NCBI GenBank assembly: GCA_958298945.1 | Contig: OY282607.1 | Span: 36,055,000 to 36,118,999, forward strand | Direction of reading: 5' to 3' | Source of the DNA: Atherix ibis | Lineage: Eukaryota; Arthropoda; Insecta; Diptera; Athericidae | Length of the DNA stretch: 64,000 bases | In this document: positions 1 to 11,700 of the stretch, piece by piece | Layout: every line of letters begins with the position of its first letter | Numbering within the stretch: the stretch's first letter is position 1 | Program-made: the position numbers and the translations under genes | The notes under the pieces: generated by a model | Told to the model about the DNA's origin: nothing | The model's database searches: none | What the model saw: the letters and a program-made list of their open reading frames with translations, nothing else

Positions 1-768
1 AAATAGTTCTGGATCATTGCATCCAGCTGCAAGACAAACAGAATGTGTAACACAACTGTTACCAATGGGAATAGGATGTAGCGTCATTCCAAAACCATCC
101 GAACAGATATATCTAAAACCACAAAATACCTCCCAACAATTGTATCCAGCTGCAAGACAAACATTTGGACCGGTAAAGAAAATTTGGCTTATCTCGGTTA
201 ATAGTGCTGAAAGAGAACTAATTGGCGATAAGAATAATTTAAAACCATGTGTTCGCTTATTAAAGAAATGGCGAAATAAACAGAATTTACAAAATCTAAA
301 AAGCTATTATATAAAAACTATATTTTTATGGATGATTGAGAAAAACGACGACACCTACTGGTCCCGTCCAATTATTGAAATACTTATTGATGTTTGTAGA
401 ATTATTCATAGCGGTAAATTTTCTTTGATTTAACATTTAAAAAATGCAAAATCTTTTCCAGGCAATAATTACACTCTCTGTGGTAATGGAAAATCGAAAA
501 TTGGATTACTATTGGAATGATAAATATAATATGATAAGGAATTTAACTGCAGCTCAATGTAGTGATATTTATAATCATCTAAATAATGTACTTAAGAAAA
601 TCCAAAATTTCAAAGATACAAAACCGCAAAGACTTTTCGAATTATTTCGTAAGTTATTTTGGTGTTATTTTTATAATTCAAATATGTTCAAATATTAAGT
701 AAATTTTTTTAATTTATCTTTTTAACAGTTTCCGAAGAAGAATTAAAAAGTGTCAAATATCATTAGAG
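1..768 (+). CDS. cGAS-like receptor (Mab-21 domain), 3' part, cut by window edge
   Basis: The reading frame is open from the left edge. The protein resembles the C-terminal half of insect cGLR/Mab-21 nucleotidyltransferases, which sense nucleic acid and make cyclic dinucleotides for STING signalling in the cytosol. Visible signatures are a W-x-I-S-x-x-x-A-E-R-E segment near 190-220, a C-V-R-L-L-K-K-W helix, the S-Y-Y-I-K-T motif typical of the family near 300, and L-D-Y-Y-W-N-D-K-Y-N-M after 495. I propose three exons: 1-391, 462-648 and 731-768. The last splice is strong (GTAAGT donor at 649, TTTTTAACAG acceptor at 730). For the first intron only the weaker GTTTGT donor at 392 keeps the frame into 462; the better-looking GTAAAT donor at 414 leads to an early stop. 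The catalytic half is outside the window, so activity cannot be judged. A frameshifted pseudogene is possible. Family call is fairly sure; exon 1/2 junction is inferred. Confidence 0.66.
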
Positions 769-1197
769 GCCATGAGAAAATATTTCTTCCAATTAATTAC
801 TATATGAAGTCAATATGAAGAATTTTTTTTAACCACAAGTGCCATCTAAATAACAAAAACTTTTTAGAACTTTCTTATATTTATATTGTATATTAGAATC
901 AATGAATAAATCTCGCATATTTTTTTATATTGTTTTTCTTAATTTATTAATATTAAATAACTTATCAAGGGGAAAAGAAACAGTCTTGGATAATTTTTTT
1001 TTTGAGAAAGTTTTGCTTAAAAATCTCTAATAAAACAATGCGCGCACATTTTCATTGAATGTGAATAATTTCGTTGGATTTGGCTAAAATTCTAATCGAC
1101 TACATTTTAAAATCTCATATTCCTCCAATTATAATTCGATATGATAAGATATATAATAATGGAAATAAAAAAAAAACTTAATTTTTATATGCTTCTT
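769..1197. other. Convergent 3' intergenic spacer
   Basis: AT-rich space between the stops of the cGLR (+) and TM2D1 (-) genes. It holds an AATAAA at 905-910, about 140 bases after the cGLR stop, a plausible polyadenylation signal. Nothing else is recognised. Confidence 0.5.
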
Positions 1198-1910
1198 TTA
1201 CCAATCGTCTTGTGGTATACGGTATGTCCAATTATCGCTTTTAATTACAGTTATTCCTGCACCATAATATGGAATTATATAAGCTGATCCATCAGCTGGT
1301 CCAACAACTTGTGTTGCTATTAAAACTATATCGACCAATTGTCCTAAAAACATAAATCCAAGTGTACAGAATTTCATAACGCCAATCGCATGGTATCCTA
1401 AATAGAATCGGTCCACTCCGAACATACCCAAGAATACTGAGAGTAATAGAGCTGTATCAAAATGATATCCATTTCTAAAATGTAGAATTCAAAATTGGTT
1501 TCTATTTGAAATCAATTCGGTATAATATTTTCGGAGGATTTAAGCACATACGTCCACTTGCATGGTAATTCCTTGGTGAAATTTGAACTCTTTGTTTCCG
1601 TACAATTAATACCATCCGCGGCCAAACACTGTACTGTAATATATTATATTTAAATTGTATACATTATAATAAGTAGAAATAAATTATCCTATTTGTTTCT
1701 ACCTTTTGCATTGTTATTTTTTGAGCAACCTTTCAGCTGCTGTGTATCTTTATCTATTGGATCTGTGCTTGGATCGGGGCAGATGTATTGTCCCATTCGT
1801 AGTTCATTACAATCGACTTCGACAAATTCTCCATACGGAATTAAACTCAATAGAACTACAATCATGTATACATAGTAATTTTCCATGACGTTAATAATAA
1901 CATTCTCCAA
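1198..1910 (-). CDS. bisc: TM2 domain-containing protein 1 (TM2D1/biscotti), complete, 3 exons
   Basis: Three exons on the minus strand, 1910-1703, 1633-1552 and 1474-1198, join in frame (phases 1 and 2) to 188 aa. All four splice sites are GT/AG. The protein starts with an N-terminal hydrophobic segment (signal peptide, residues ~10-25), then a Cys-rich luminal region (motifs VDCNE, QYICP, VQCLAADGINC, LPCKW), then the TM2 domain: first helix from HFDTALLLSVFLG, the diagnostic D-R-F motif (GVDRFYLGY), second helix FLGQLVDIVLIATQVVGPADG, and the C-terminal tail SDNWTYRIPQDDW. The tail is very close to the Drosophila TM2D1 form. TM2D proteins are membrane proteins linked to Notch signalling and phagocytosis in flies. 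It is divergent from eEFSec, whose start lies 490 bp away. No defects are seen. Confidence 0.93.
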
Positions 1911-2399
1911 AAACTAAACATCCCATAAATATGAATTTATCATTCATATTCAGCTGATCACTGACAATCTCTGATATTATTTTTCTTCTTCTTTTTGTCT
2001 TCTCCAAAGAATTCTAACACAATACTTCAGGTTCTATAAGAGTTTGGTAACTAAAAAAACTTTCAAAATTTTGACGTTTGGCTTAATTATTGTTAAATGT
2101 CAAATTTCAATTATTATATATTATCCAAAAACAAATATAGCCATTTATTAATTCTAATTTATTTTTGATATTAATAAATAGTTAAAAAATTGTTTTCTCA
2201 GTTTGAAAAAAAATCTCATAAATAATTTGGTTGATAACCGTCAGCATGACGGTTCTTTGACAAATAAACTGTACAAGAGACGTTAAAAATGTGTAATATT
2301 AATAAATACTTGATTTAAGATCTAAAATATACTTAATGATCCAAGGAAAATACTAAATTAGAAGGATTAAAGAGAGAAAACTCAATAGAGAGTGTAAAA
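1911..2399. promoter_or_regulatory. Shared divergent 5' region of TM2D1 (-) and eEFSec (+)
   Basis: The 489 bp between the two start codons must carry both promoters and 5' UTRs. It is AT-rich with no obvious TATA box I would defend. A short inverted repeat occurs at 2236-2253 (ACCGTCAGCATGACGGTT, GTCA/TGAC core). Limits of the promoters are inferred from gene arrangement only. Confidence 0.5.
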
Positions 2400-3956
2400 A
2401 TGTTAATCAATATTAATATCGGAATACTGGGACATGTTGATTCAGGAAAAACAACATTATCGAAAACAATTAGTCAAATATCTAGCACAGCAGCTTTCGA
2501 TAAAAATCCACAGTCACAAGAACGAGGAATCACATTGGATCTCGGCTTTAGTGCACTCGTAGTAGATGCACCAGATCACTTATCACATATTATGAGTGGT
2601 GTCGATAAACGGCTCCAATTGACTTTAGTCGATTGTCCAGGTCATGCCAGTTTAATCCGCACTATTATTGGCGGTGCACAAATCATTGACATGATGATCC
2701 TGGTTGTAGATGTACAAAAAGGTATTCAAACACAAACAGCCGAGTGCATAGTGATTGGCGAACTAACTTGTAAAAATCTTATTGTGGTTATTAATAAAAT
2801 AGATTGCCTCGAAGAGAGCATTAAGAGACAAACTGTGGCAAAACTAGAGAAAAGAATAGGGAAGGCATTGGATGGAAGTGCACTAGGTAAACCGATCTCA
2901 ATATGTGCCATATCAGCTTTAACGGGAGAAGGGATTAGCGAATTCATTGACGTTCTTAAAGCAAGTTTGTTTTTACCAATAAGAAAATCAGACGAACCAT
3001 TTCTTTTCGCGGTCGACCATTGTTTTGCCATTAAAGGTCAAGGGACTGTATGCACAGGAACTGTACTCCAAGGTAAAATAAATATTAATGATGTCATTGA
3101 GATACCTCTGGTAAAAGAATTGAAAAAAGTTAAGTCAATGCAAATGTTTCGCCAATCAGTCCAGAATATAAAACAAGGCGATCGTGCCGGACTGTGTATA
3201 ACTCAGTTCGATTCCAGTCAAATGGAACGAGGACTATTGGCTGCACCTGGTTTTATACGATACGTTAGCATCGCCGTTATTAATTTAAATAGAATAAAAT
3301 ACTATAAGCATGTAATAAAGTCTAAATCGAAATTTCATATCAGTATTGGCCACGAAACAGTTATGGGTTCAATTACACTATTTCATTCCCGAAATCCAAT
3401 CGAAACTTTTGATATTACAAAAGAATATGAATTTATCGACGAAGTGGACGAAACTAATTCAAATAATATTTTTGCATTAATCGAATTCGAGAGGCCTACA
3501 CCTGGTATACCAAATCATCTTATGATCGCATCCAAATTGGATGATAATGTAGTACATACGAATTCATGTCGAATAGCATTTTTTGGGAATCTAATCTGGA
3601 TGAGCGATTCGAAAAATTATCCCATAGAATGCTTACCACTATTCAAAATATATAAAAATAAAATGAAAAAAGGCACTATACAACGTATAATAAACGATCG
3701 TGAAATAATTGTACAAAATCTATTTAAAAAGGAAAGTAATCGTGATGTATTTGTTGGTAAGAGAATTGAGCTATCAACTGGCGAAGATGGTATAATTGAT
3801 AGTACATTTGGACAATCATCTAAAGTTAAAATCAAATTGAATACTTCTCTTCCAGCAAATACAAATGAACTTATCAAAAACAAAACCATAAATATTGTGG
3901 TCTTTTTGAAATTTAAAAAGTACATATTCAATAAAAATAAAAATGTTTTCCAATAA
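2400..3956 (+). CDS. eEFSec: Selenocysteine-specific elongation factor (eEFSec), intact single exon
   Basis: 518-aa translational GTPase that delivers Sec-tRNA(Sec) to the ribosome at UGA codons through SBP2/SECIS, in the cytosol. All G motifs are intact: G1 GHVDSGKT (residues 11-18), G2 RGIT (42-45), G3 DCPGH (78-82), G4 NKID (132-135) and the G5-like SAL in AISALTGEG (~170). The long gap between G1 and G3 with DLGFSA is typical of SelB/eEFSec rather than EF1A. Domain 2 follows with the G-Q-G-T-V-C-T-G-T-V signature, then domain 3 and the extra domain 4, giving the family's usual length (just over 500 aa in flies). The ATG at 2400 is the only start that keeps the N-terminus just ahead of G1. 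AATAAA overlaps the stop. Its presence suggests this lineage kept selenoprotein synthesis, which many insects have lost. Confidence 0.95.
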   Translation: MLININIGILGHVDSGKTTLSKTISQISSTAAFDKNPQSQERGITLDLGFSALVVDAPDHLSHIMSGVDKRLQLTLVDCPGHASLIRTIIGGAQIIDMMILVVDVQKGIQTQTAECIVIGELTCKNLIVVINKIDCLEESIKRQTVAKLEKRIGKALDGSALGKPISICAISALTGEGISEFIDVLKASLFLPIRKSDEPFLFAVDHCFAIKGQGTVCTGTVLQGKININDVIEIPLVKELKKVKSMQMFRQSVQNIKQGDRAGLCITQFDSSQMERGLLAAPGFIRYVSIAVINLNRIKYYKHVIKSKSKFHISIGHETVMGSITLFHSRNPIETFDITKEYEFIDEVDETNSNNIFALIEFERPTPGIPNHLMIASKLDDNVVHTNSCRIAFFGNLIWMSDSKNYPIECLPLFKIYKNKMKKGTIQRIINDREIIVQNLFKKESNRDVFVGKRIELSTGEDGIIDSTFGQSSKVKIKLNTSLPANTNELIKNKTINIVVFLKFKKYIFNKNKNVFQ

Positions 3957-5344
3957 AAATCTCTCACAAAATCAAAATTGTTTTCGATAATTTGTACATT
4001 TGATTTTTCTTGTTTGAATTCGAAATTATTCTTCTTGTGTCTAATTAAATTATTTGGTCGCTAAGAAGCGGTTCAAAGTGGTTGTTATAAATTCGCATGC
4101 GGTCTTCGATGCTTGCATTTATTGCACATCATATAACTTTAATGCACTTGTTATCCGGATGAGTCCAAGTATTTGTAATCGATGAGAATTTTACTCTCAA
4201 GTGTGAACTATATCGTTAACCATAATTTCATCTTTTCAGGAGCATTACGAGCTTTTCTATAATAAAGCAAGCAATCGTAGAATTGAACAACGTTTGGTTG
4301 ATTTAGTTAATTATCAGTACACTATAACCACAGACCTTGAATGGCTCTCTCCACAAAAATTAAAGTTCTGTCTTGTTTATATACAATAATTAAACAACTG
4401 AATATGCTAGAGCGCCTCTTGCTCTTGTAAGTGAAAATTTTTAAAAACAAATTAAACTGCAGCACATTTTTGTATGAATTTTACTTTAAGCTGGATTACG
4501 TAGTACTACGAGTATCTTGAAAGTAAATTCCCATTTGCTTTGGTAGCGAACCATCCTCATTCTAACATCTTTTTAAACTTTTCTTATCCATATGCGTCAA
4601 GATTATAATTTTTATCATTAAATTTTTTTTTTAAACTTCAAAAAGATCCATGCGCTCTTCCTCCCTCATTCCGCCAGATGGAAAACCTTGCTTGAGAGCA
4701 GAACTGAGTGTCTACTAACAGACACGGATTCATCTTTTGACAGAAATCTGCTCCTAAAACAATTGAATGAACTTGGTGATGTTTTACTATTATTAATAGA
4801 TTAGATGACATCGTGAAATAAATTATTGGATTTTTCCTGCTTATAGTTCAATGGGGAAATGTGGGCAACAAGGACATCGTAAGAGATGCCAATTAATATT
4901 CCAATAAGCAAACACCTTGTAATTTTCGATAATAATCTTGTGACGCTTGCTCCAGTTCTCAACAATATTTCGACACAACCTGCTAAACAACAGGAATGCC
5001 GACCATGTGAATATTTTGGGTCTAATAGTATTTAACATTTTCGACCAAATAGTATTTAATATTTTCGACAATTCGCAGACAAATTATCAACTCATTGACC
5101 CGATTCCCAATAAACCAAAGTTTTCAGTGCACAAGCTGCTCAGAATTCAGATTGGATTTATGTTCTTATCCCCAAATTTTCAATTTAGAAGCCACTTTCG
5201 TTGCATATGGCGGCGTTCAGTTTACCAATCTCTCACATACGAAACCTTTCATTGTAGATCTCTTTGATCCAACAATCCCATTTCCAATAACTACATTTAG
5301 TTAATCCAAAAAAAAAAAAAAATTTGCTCCATAAAATATTAGTG
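3957..5344. other. Unassigned block with coding-like stretches
   Basis: No recognised gene. Several open stretches look more protein-like than their surroundings. A TTTTCAG acceptor at about 4239 is followed by an open frame to ~4390 (begins EHYELFYNKASNRRIEQ). An open frame at ~4677-4805 contains TECLLTDTDSSFDRN. A plus frame at ~5095-5304 carries C-x-x-C (FQCTSC) and ends VDLFDPTIPFPITTFS. They could be exons of one unrecognised plus-strand gene, or remains of one. I cannot join them into a convincing model and assign no function. Confidence 0.25.
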
Positions 5345-6010
5345 AGTTAATCGAAAAAGTTCGTGTCGCTTTTGAGTAAAAATAGAGACGCCTAAATCAG
5401 AGTGTTAAAATCACTTTATTCAAACTTAATATGCACCATTATTATCGACAGTTTCACCACAGTTTCTCGGGCAGAGCCATAATTCCATCAGTATAGAACT
5501 TCTGTGCTTTCTGGTTGAAAAACTGAATCAAATGGTTTTTCACGTCTCTCTTGAAACCTGCTTAGTTTCATTAAGAGAGTTCTGCAGATATCGAAACAAA
5601 TGGTACTCTGAGGTCGCTATGTCTGAGGTAAACGTTGGATGCATCAAAATTTCCCAGACAAGGTCTCTTAAATTTTGACGAGTTATCAAAAATGAGTGTT
5701 TTTTTCTCGACGCGTTCTCTTAATCGCTTGGCGTAATGTCTCGAGTTGCTCACAGTACAGCACCGATTTCGATAGAACGGTAGCAGTTTATCATGAACCC
5801 ACTATATACACACAGCATAACCTTATTGGCCTTTAATCGTGGCTTTGAAATTGGTCATAATTGTTCATCTTTCTTTTCTGAACGATATTCTCTTATTATG
5901 CGTATCAGTGATGTTAAGTTGGTCCACACTCAAATCATGAGGCATCCAAAATCGAGTGTCTTTTTGAATCTCAATTTTCAAATAAATAAATCATCAAAAT
6001 ACTCAAAAAA
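5345..6010 (-). mobile_element. Degenerate mariner relic
   Basis: Minus-strand translation gives broken pieces of a mariner transposase in the right order. The C-terminal block (IKHLIQFFNQKAQKFYTDG-I) is near 5460-5540, and the N-terminal-domain block (RFWMPHDLS, like the WVPHEL linker motif) near 5930-5960. Several stops and frameshifts are present. The left flank 5350-5376 reads AAAAGTTCGTGTCGC, similar to mariner inverted repeats, but I cannot define both ends. Subfamily not assigned. Confidence 0.6.
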
Positions 6011-6305
6011 ATTAAATTTTGAACCAGTTTTACTTTGTTCTCTGATACGTAACATGTAGTCCCCAAAAGATCTCATGTTCGTGACGCTTTTTAATAGTCC
6101 CTGGCAGAAGGTACTTTATAAACAAACGAACAAATATGCTTTTATCTCTCGCACATGATTGGGAGAGAATTTTCTTCGTTATAAGTTTTCCTTCTTTTAA
6201 TCGTAAGATGTTGTTCGTTGCACAATTGAATTTTTCTCTGATAAAATGGTTACTTTTTTTTAGATTTTTTTTACAATTACGAGCTTTTTTTTTACAATTA
6301 CGAGC

Positions 6306-7532
6306 TTAAATCCGCTGTTTTTTAGTCAAACAAAATTTATTCAAAGTACTTGCCCTCGCTAGCTACACATTTTACCCATCTCTCGGACAATTTGTGGATA
6401 CCAAGCCAAAAAAATTCCTTCTTTTTTTTCCACGCCAAAAAAAGTTCGAAAATGGATACCACGCCATTTTCGAACGTCTTCGTAAGAATCGAAGTGCTGA
6501 TCAGCGAGGGCTTGGCCCATCGACTAAAACAGGTGGTCGTCGGAAGGGGCCAGGTCTTGTGAATAAGCGGGGTGGGGTAGCACCTTCCAGTTGAGTGTCT
6601 CCAAGTAGTTTCGGACTATTTTTGGTGTGTGCGATGGTGCGTTGTCGTAGAGGAAAATCAGCTTGTTATGTCTTTGTTCATAATCCGTCTTTTTTCATGC
6701 AGAGCACGGTGCAATTTGATCAGTTGTTTGTTGTAGCGGTGGGCATTGACAGTTTCACCAGGTTTCAACATCTCATAGTAGACGATACTCTCCTGATCCC
6801 ACCAAACGCACAGCATCGTCTTCCGTCCGAAGAGATTTGGACTTGGGGAATATGTTGATGGTTGGCCACGATTTCTTGCTTTTAGGATTCTCGAAATATA
6901 TCCACTTTTCATCGCCTGTCACAATCCGATACAGGATCCACTTTCTTTTTTATCTGGCGAGCAAGATTTCGCATGTGTTTTGGCGTCTCTCCATCTGCCT
7001 AACGTTCAATTCATGCGGCACCCATTTTCCGATCTTTTCAATCTTCCCCATGCCACGCAGACGCATGGAAATGGCTGGTTGAGTAACAGCATTTTTTTGC
7101 GATTGTGTATCGTCTTCGTCCAAAAGAGCCTGCAATTGATGGTTCTCAACCTTCCTAGGCCGATTTTCACGCTTCTTGTCCCACAAGTCAAAACTGCCGT
7201 CTTTGAACCGACGAAACCAATCTCGGCACGTTGTTTCCGATAAAGCACTGTCACCATAGGCATTCATAAGCATTCGATGTGATTCGGCAGACGATTTCTT
7301 CAAATTGAAGCTGAAAAGCAGAGCTTCCCGCATATGATCTTTTTCTGGCACAAAACTAGTCATGATTACCAAAGGAAAAATGTATGTTGTTGTACGAAAT
7401 TGCTGACAATGTGCACCGATTAATGTTGATAGATGTCAAACTCATAAAAAAAGTATGGCGTGCCCATCGTAGCTTAATACGCTCACTCACGCCATCTATG
7501 ACAAAACAGCGTTTTTAAGCTTATACACCTGG
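6306..7532 (-). mobile_element. Mos1-like (mauritiana-group) mariner, copy B1, decayed
   Basis: Transposase on the minus strand: 7365-6950 encodes the N-terminal part with a MxSFVPEKDHMREALLF start and helix-turn-helix region, like the Drosophila Mos1 group. The C-terminal parts continue in broken frames down to ~6350 (TMLCVWWDQ near 6800, KPGETVNAHRY near 6750). The right terminus ...TATACACCTGG (to 7532) matches the terminal repeat of copy B2 at 42916. The left end has the inner repeat TTAAATCCGCTGTTTTTTAG (from 6305) but the outer ~15 bases are lost. Not active. It lies between eEFSec and syntaxin 6. Confidence 0.8.
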
Positions 7533-8637
7533 GATATTGGACAGAACCAATTATATTAATCGTCGTCTCAATTAAAGTTAAAAATCTTCAGTACACGAGA
7601 AAGTAGGCCCATGGTCTAATACGTAACTTATCATCATCATATCATTCATTATGTAATAAATAAATAAAGTTACTTCAATTTTCACTCCACCTTTCATCTT
7701 AACTGTTTATGTTTACATAATTATTTATTACTTGAATTAACTTTTTTTTTTTATAATAAATATAAGTATATAGTAGTCTTAATTAATAATATAATTTTTA
7801 TAATTTTCTTTCGTACAAGATATACACAAGTAAATTTAAATTTCTTTTTTTTTTAGCTTGTAATATTTTGTTTTTGTTTGTTTAAATATTTCCATCTCTA
7901 ATGAAGATAATAATACGAGTATATGTGTATGTATGTATGGTAAATTCTACCCAAAATATTGTTATTTCCTTTATGTTTGTTTTAATTATTTTCTTCGTAA
8001 TTGATACTTTTTTCTTCAGTTTTTGTAAAATCATTATCATCATTATACGATATTTAAGGTTTGCTTCAAAATACTATACTTTATATACAATTATTAACTA
8101 GTCCTAATGATAGACACCTCAAAATCCTTTCATAAAAGAAACCTCCTTTGTAGTATAACTGAATAGGTGTAAAAAGGAGATACTTAAAAAATGTGATATG
8201 GTAAAACTGAAAATTTACATTTTTCCTTTATTGGAGTTGGATTATAAATTGAGAATGTTGTAATACGAATTTGAAAGAATTTTTAAAATTTTTGTTTTGT
8301 TTCAAAACAAGTAAAGAATAATGAAGAAAAGAGAAAGCAATCAAGTACATTTACTAAACTTATTACCTACTACCAAATCTAACTAGCGTAAATATATGTA
8401 CTTGTCTATATGCACGAATGCCATAAGCTAAATAAAATAACTTAAAAAATATTAAAAACTAAACAATAAATAAATATAACCTATTATTAACTATATCAAA
8501 ATGAATCTATATAACTATTATTACAAAAAATCTATGACAGTATTTAATTCTGTTTTTAAGGGGGGGGGGGGGGGGGGGTTATTTGTAATTTGATTTAATA
8601 ATGTTATTATTGCTGAATGAATAAATCTAATTAAAAA
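7533..8637. other. AT-rich stretch, includes syntaxin 6 3' UTR
   Basis: No coding signal. The minus-strand syntaxin 6 transcript must end here; TTTATT (AATAAA on minus) occurs repeatedly, for example near 7725, but the cleavage site cannot be picked. A 19-base G run (8560-8578) sits about 60 bp beyond the stop codon. Confidence 0.4.
8560..8578. repeat. Homopolymer run of 19 G
   Basis: Nineteen consecutive G on the plus strand, in an otherwise AT-rich region. In the syntaxin 6 transcript it would be a C run in the 3' UTR. Confidence 0.9.
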
Positions 8638-8714
8638 TTACAATATAATAAATAAGACTATCACAATTAACAAAAGTATAGATAATATAGCTATTGCTGC
8701 CCATTGACGTTTAT
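8638..8714 (-). CDS. Syx6: Syntaxin 6 terminal exon (membrane anchor)
   Basis: A 77-bp exon, too short to stand out alone. It follows a TTTTCATTTTCAG acceptor and reads (D)[16 protein letters not shown]... to a TAA at 8638. The split Asp codon (G from exon 4, AT here) restores the frame exactly. The conserved RQW-A-I before the anchor is the family signature, so I am confident despite the 5.7-kb gap. Confidence 0.9.
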
Positions 8715-11700
8715 CTGAAAATGAAAATATAATAATGTGAATTAATTTTATTAAATATACTCGCATAAAATACATATACAGAAAGGATCAAAATTATGTG
8801 ACCATCCATCCCTTGATAACAATATATTCTCTAGAAATTTTTGGTTAAATTCTTAATTGGTAAAAAAAAAAAATAAAAAAATAATTAGAAAAAACGTGAA
8901 AACTTAGTTTTTAAAAGATAAACTCAAAATTTTAAAAGAATAATTTTAGGGTTGTTCGGAAAGTAGTTTCGTTTTTTTTTATTTATAAAAATGAAAGACG
9001 ATTTTTTTACAGTGAGTTAATATTTTATTCAATTAAATATTGTCCATTCTGACACAATACCCTTTGCCATCTTTCTGGCTGTAGCATGATTCCACGTTCA
9101 TAAAATTTTTGTTCTTTACTGGCAAAAAACTGATCCAAGTGATTTTGGACCTCCTCATTTGAATTAAACGTCTTACCGCCTCATTTGAATTAAAATTTTT
9201 GGATCTCCTCATTTGAATTAAAATTTTGTACATACCGGAACAAATGATAATCGGGAAAGTGCTAGGTCTGGAGAGTATAGTGGGTGTGGCAGTATATCCC
9301 ATTCAAGCTCTAAAAGCTTTTGTCGAGTGGTCAAATTTGTATGTGGTTTCGCATTATCCTGTTGGAACACTATACCTTTCCTATTGACCAATTCTGGCCT
9401 TTTTTCTTTAATTGAATCATATTCAATTTGTCCAACTGATGACAGTACACTTCAGAATTGATCGTTGTGTTGCTCGGTAGAACCTCAAAATAAACGATTT
9501 CTTTGAAAGCCCACCAAACAGATAGCATAACCTTTTTTTAAAGGAATATTGGCTTTCGAAGTGCATCTTTTCTACTTCAGGATATTTTGCGCTTAGCATT
9601 GTTGCAGACAACCCATTTCTCGTCCTCAGTGATGATATTCTTCAAAAATGGATCATATTATTTGCGTTTGAGAAGCAAATCACAAACGTCAATGCGGCGG
9701 CATAAATTTTTTTCCATATATCAAGCTTTGAGATTAAACCTAGCCAAATTCATGAACGGTCGAATTTGATAAATTTAATCTCTCAGCGATCTCACGAGTT
9801 GTTATTCGCCGGTTTGCAACAATTAATACGTTTATTGTATCTTCATCAGCTTCAACTGGCCTTCCAGAACGTGGTGCATCTTCGAGATCAAAATTGCCGT
9901 ATCGAAATTTTGCAAACCAGTTTTGGCACTGGCGCTCTCTTAACACATCTTCTCCATACACAACAAAAAAAAATTTTCTCGCTTGAACAGCATTTTTATC
10001 TTTTCTATATTTAAAATGGTATCAACCAAAAACTACTGTGCCAGAATCAATCGAATTTTTTCATAAGCAAACCTTGCTATGTCAGCTGTCAAAATACATA
10101 TCATTATGCGGCTTAGGTGTGAAGTTGGTTTTGAAAAAATACAATTAAATCCTCTGTTAGGAAAAAAGGAAATTACTTTCCGAACAACCCAATACTTGCT
10201 TGCCTCTTGAATTCAAATAATTTTTAACATTGGGTATGGGAATTAGTTGTTGCCCCTTTTTTGAACAAAGTTTGACGTTTTTTATATATTAACATAAAAA
10301 GTGATTTTATTCAAAGTATATCCCCTATATATATATTTTATCTCATCTTTCGAGTAATAAACGGATACCTCGAAGGAAAAATTCTGATCCATTCATTAAC
10401 ATATTTTCATGAAAAGTGAACCGCTCTCCAGAAAGAGTTGACTGCAAACGAAATTACTTTCCGAACAACCCAATATTTTGAATGTTCGAAAAATGTAAAT
10501 AAAACGTTTTGAAAAATAATTCCTTTGTGGACAAAACTAAAAAAAAAAAATATAGAAGAGAATTTGTCCTGGAAAATTTATGGAAAACATATAATAAGAA
10601 AAAGCGAGAAAATTTTGCTTCCAAATACGGTTTTTTGGAAAAAAAAGTGGCATTTTCGATAAAAATATTATAAAAGATCCAAAAATCTTATTTCGAAGTC
10701 TTCTTTAGAAACCTTGCTAAACAAACCAGCTTATTCCTTAGAATTAAACGAAATCTCACTGATCTATGTGTAGTCTACAAAACAATAGACCAGGGGTCGG
10801 CAACCTTTTTTGACCGCCTGTCAAAATCAACCAAAATGTGAGAAATAAAGAGACGTTTGGGTCAGAGATATTTTCGTCTTTTAGTAAATAATAAGATATA
10901 TTTTATTAAGAAAATAATTACAAACATAGTTGAATGAACTTTGTTTATAAACGTTGTCTTCGATATCAATGGTAATCCCCCCCCCCCCGCATACCTGATG
11001 TTGAACTTGTGACGTTAATTAAATTTAGTCAAGTCTGGTTTATATATAGTTAGTTGTTTTAAGACGAATGCAAGCATCTGAATTTTCGATAGTTCATCTG
11101 TTCCTGTTCTTGCTTAACACTAGATTGCCGGATGTTGGTTATACGAGGTCTGTTCAAAAATTATCGCGAATTTTGAATTTCCGCGGGTTACTTATATTCG
11201 ATTATCGATTTTTTTGGCGTTATGTTGGTACATATGTATCTCACTTATGCCGACAAGTTCGGCTATTTTAAAAGTTCTGTTAATTTTTGACAGCTGCTTT
11301 GCTTGCACGTGTTTTGGCTCGTTTTCGATTTTTGCCCATTTTCTACCAAAGACAGTATCGCATTAACATTGCTAGGACTCTGTCCGGAACGACCCAAATT
11401 TGCTCCAGAGGTTCATAACTGGTGACGAATCATGGGTTTATGGTTATAACGTGAAAACCAAAGCCTAATCATTCCAATGGAAGATGGCGCACGAGCCAAG
11501 GCCCAAAAAAACGGTTTTTTTTGTCAAATGTGAAGGTTTTTCTTAAAGTTTTCTTCGATTGCAGGGGCGTGGTGCATCCTGAGTTCTCTCCACAGGGTAG
11601 AACGTTCAATAAGGAATATTACCTGCAAGTTATGCGCAAGTTGCGTGAAGTAGTCCGCCAGAAACGCCCGGATTTGTGGACGAACAAAAATTGGCTTTTG

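Noticed and set aside
414..461. 48-bp intron with GTAAAT donor in the cGLR gene
   Set aside because: Good-looking sites but splicing gives a stop before the conserved DYYWND segment; the 392-461 intron keeps the frame.
2726..3967. Antisense open frames across eEFSec
   Set aside because: Shadows of a strongly conserved plus-strand GTPase; no domain of their own.
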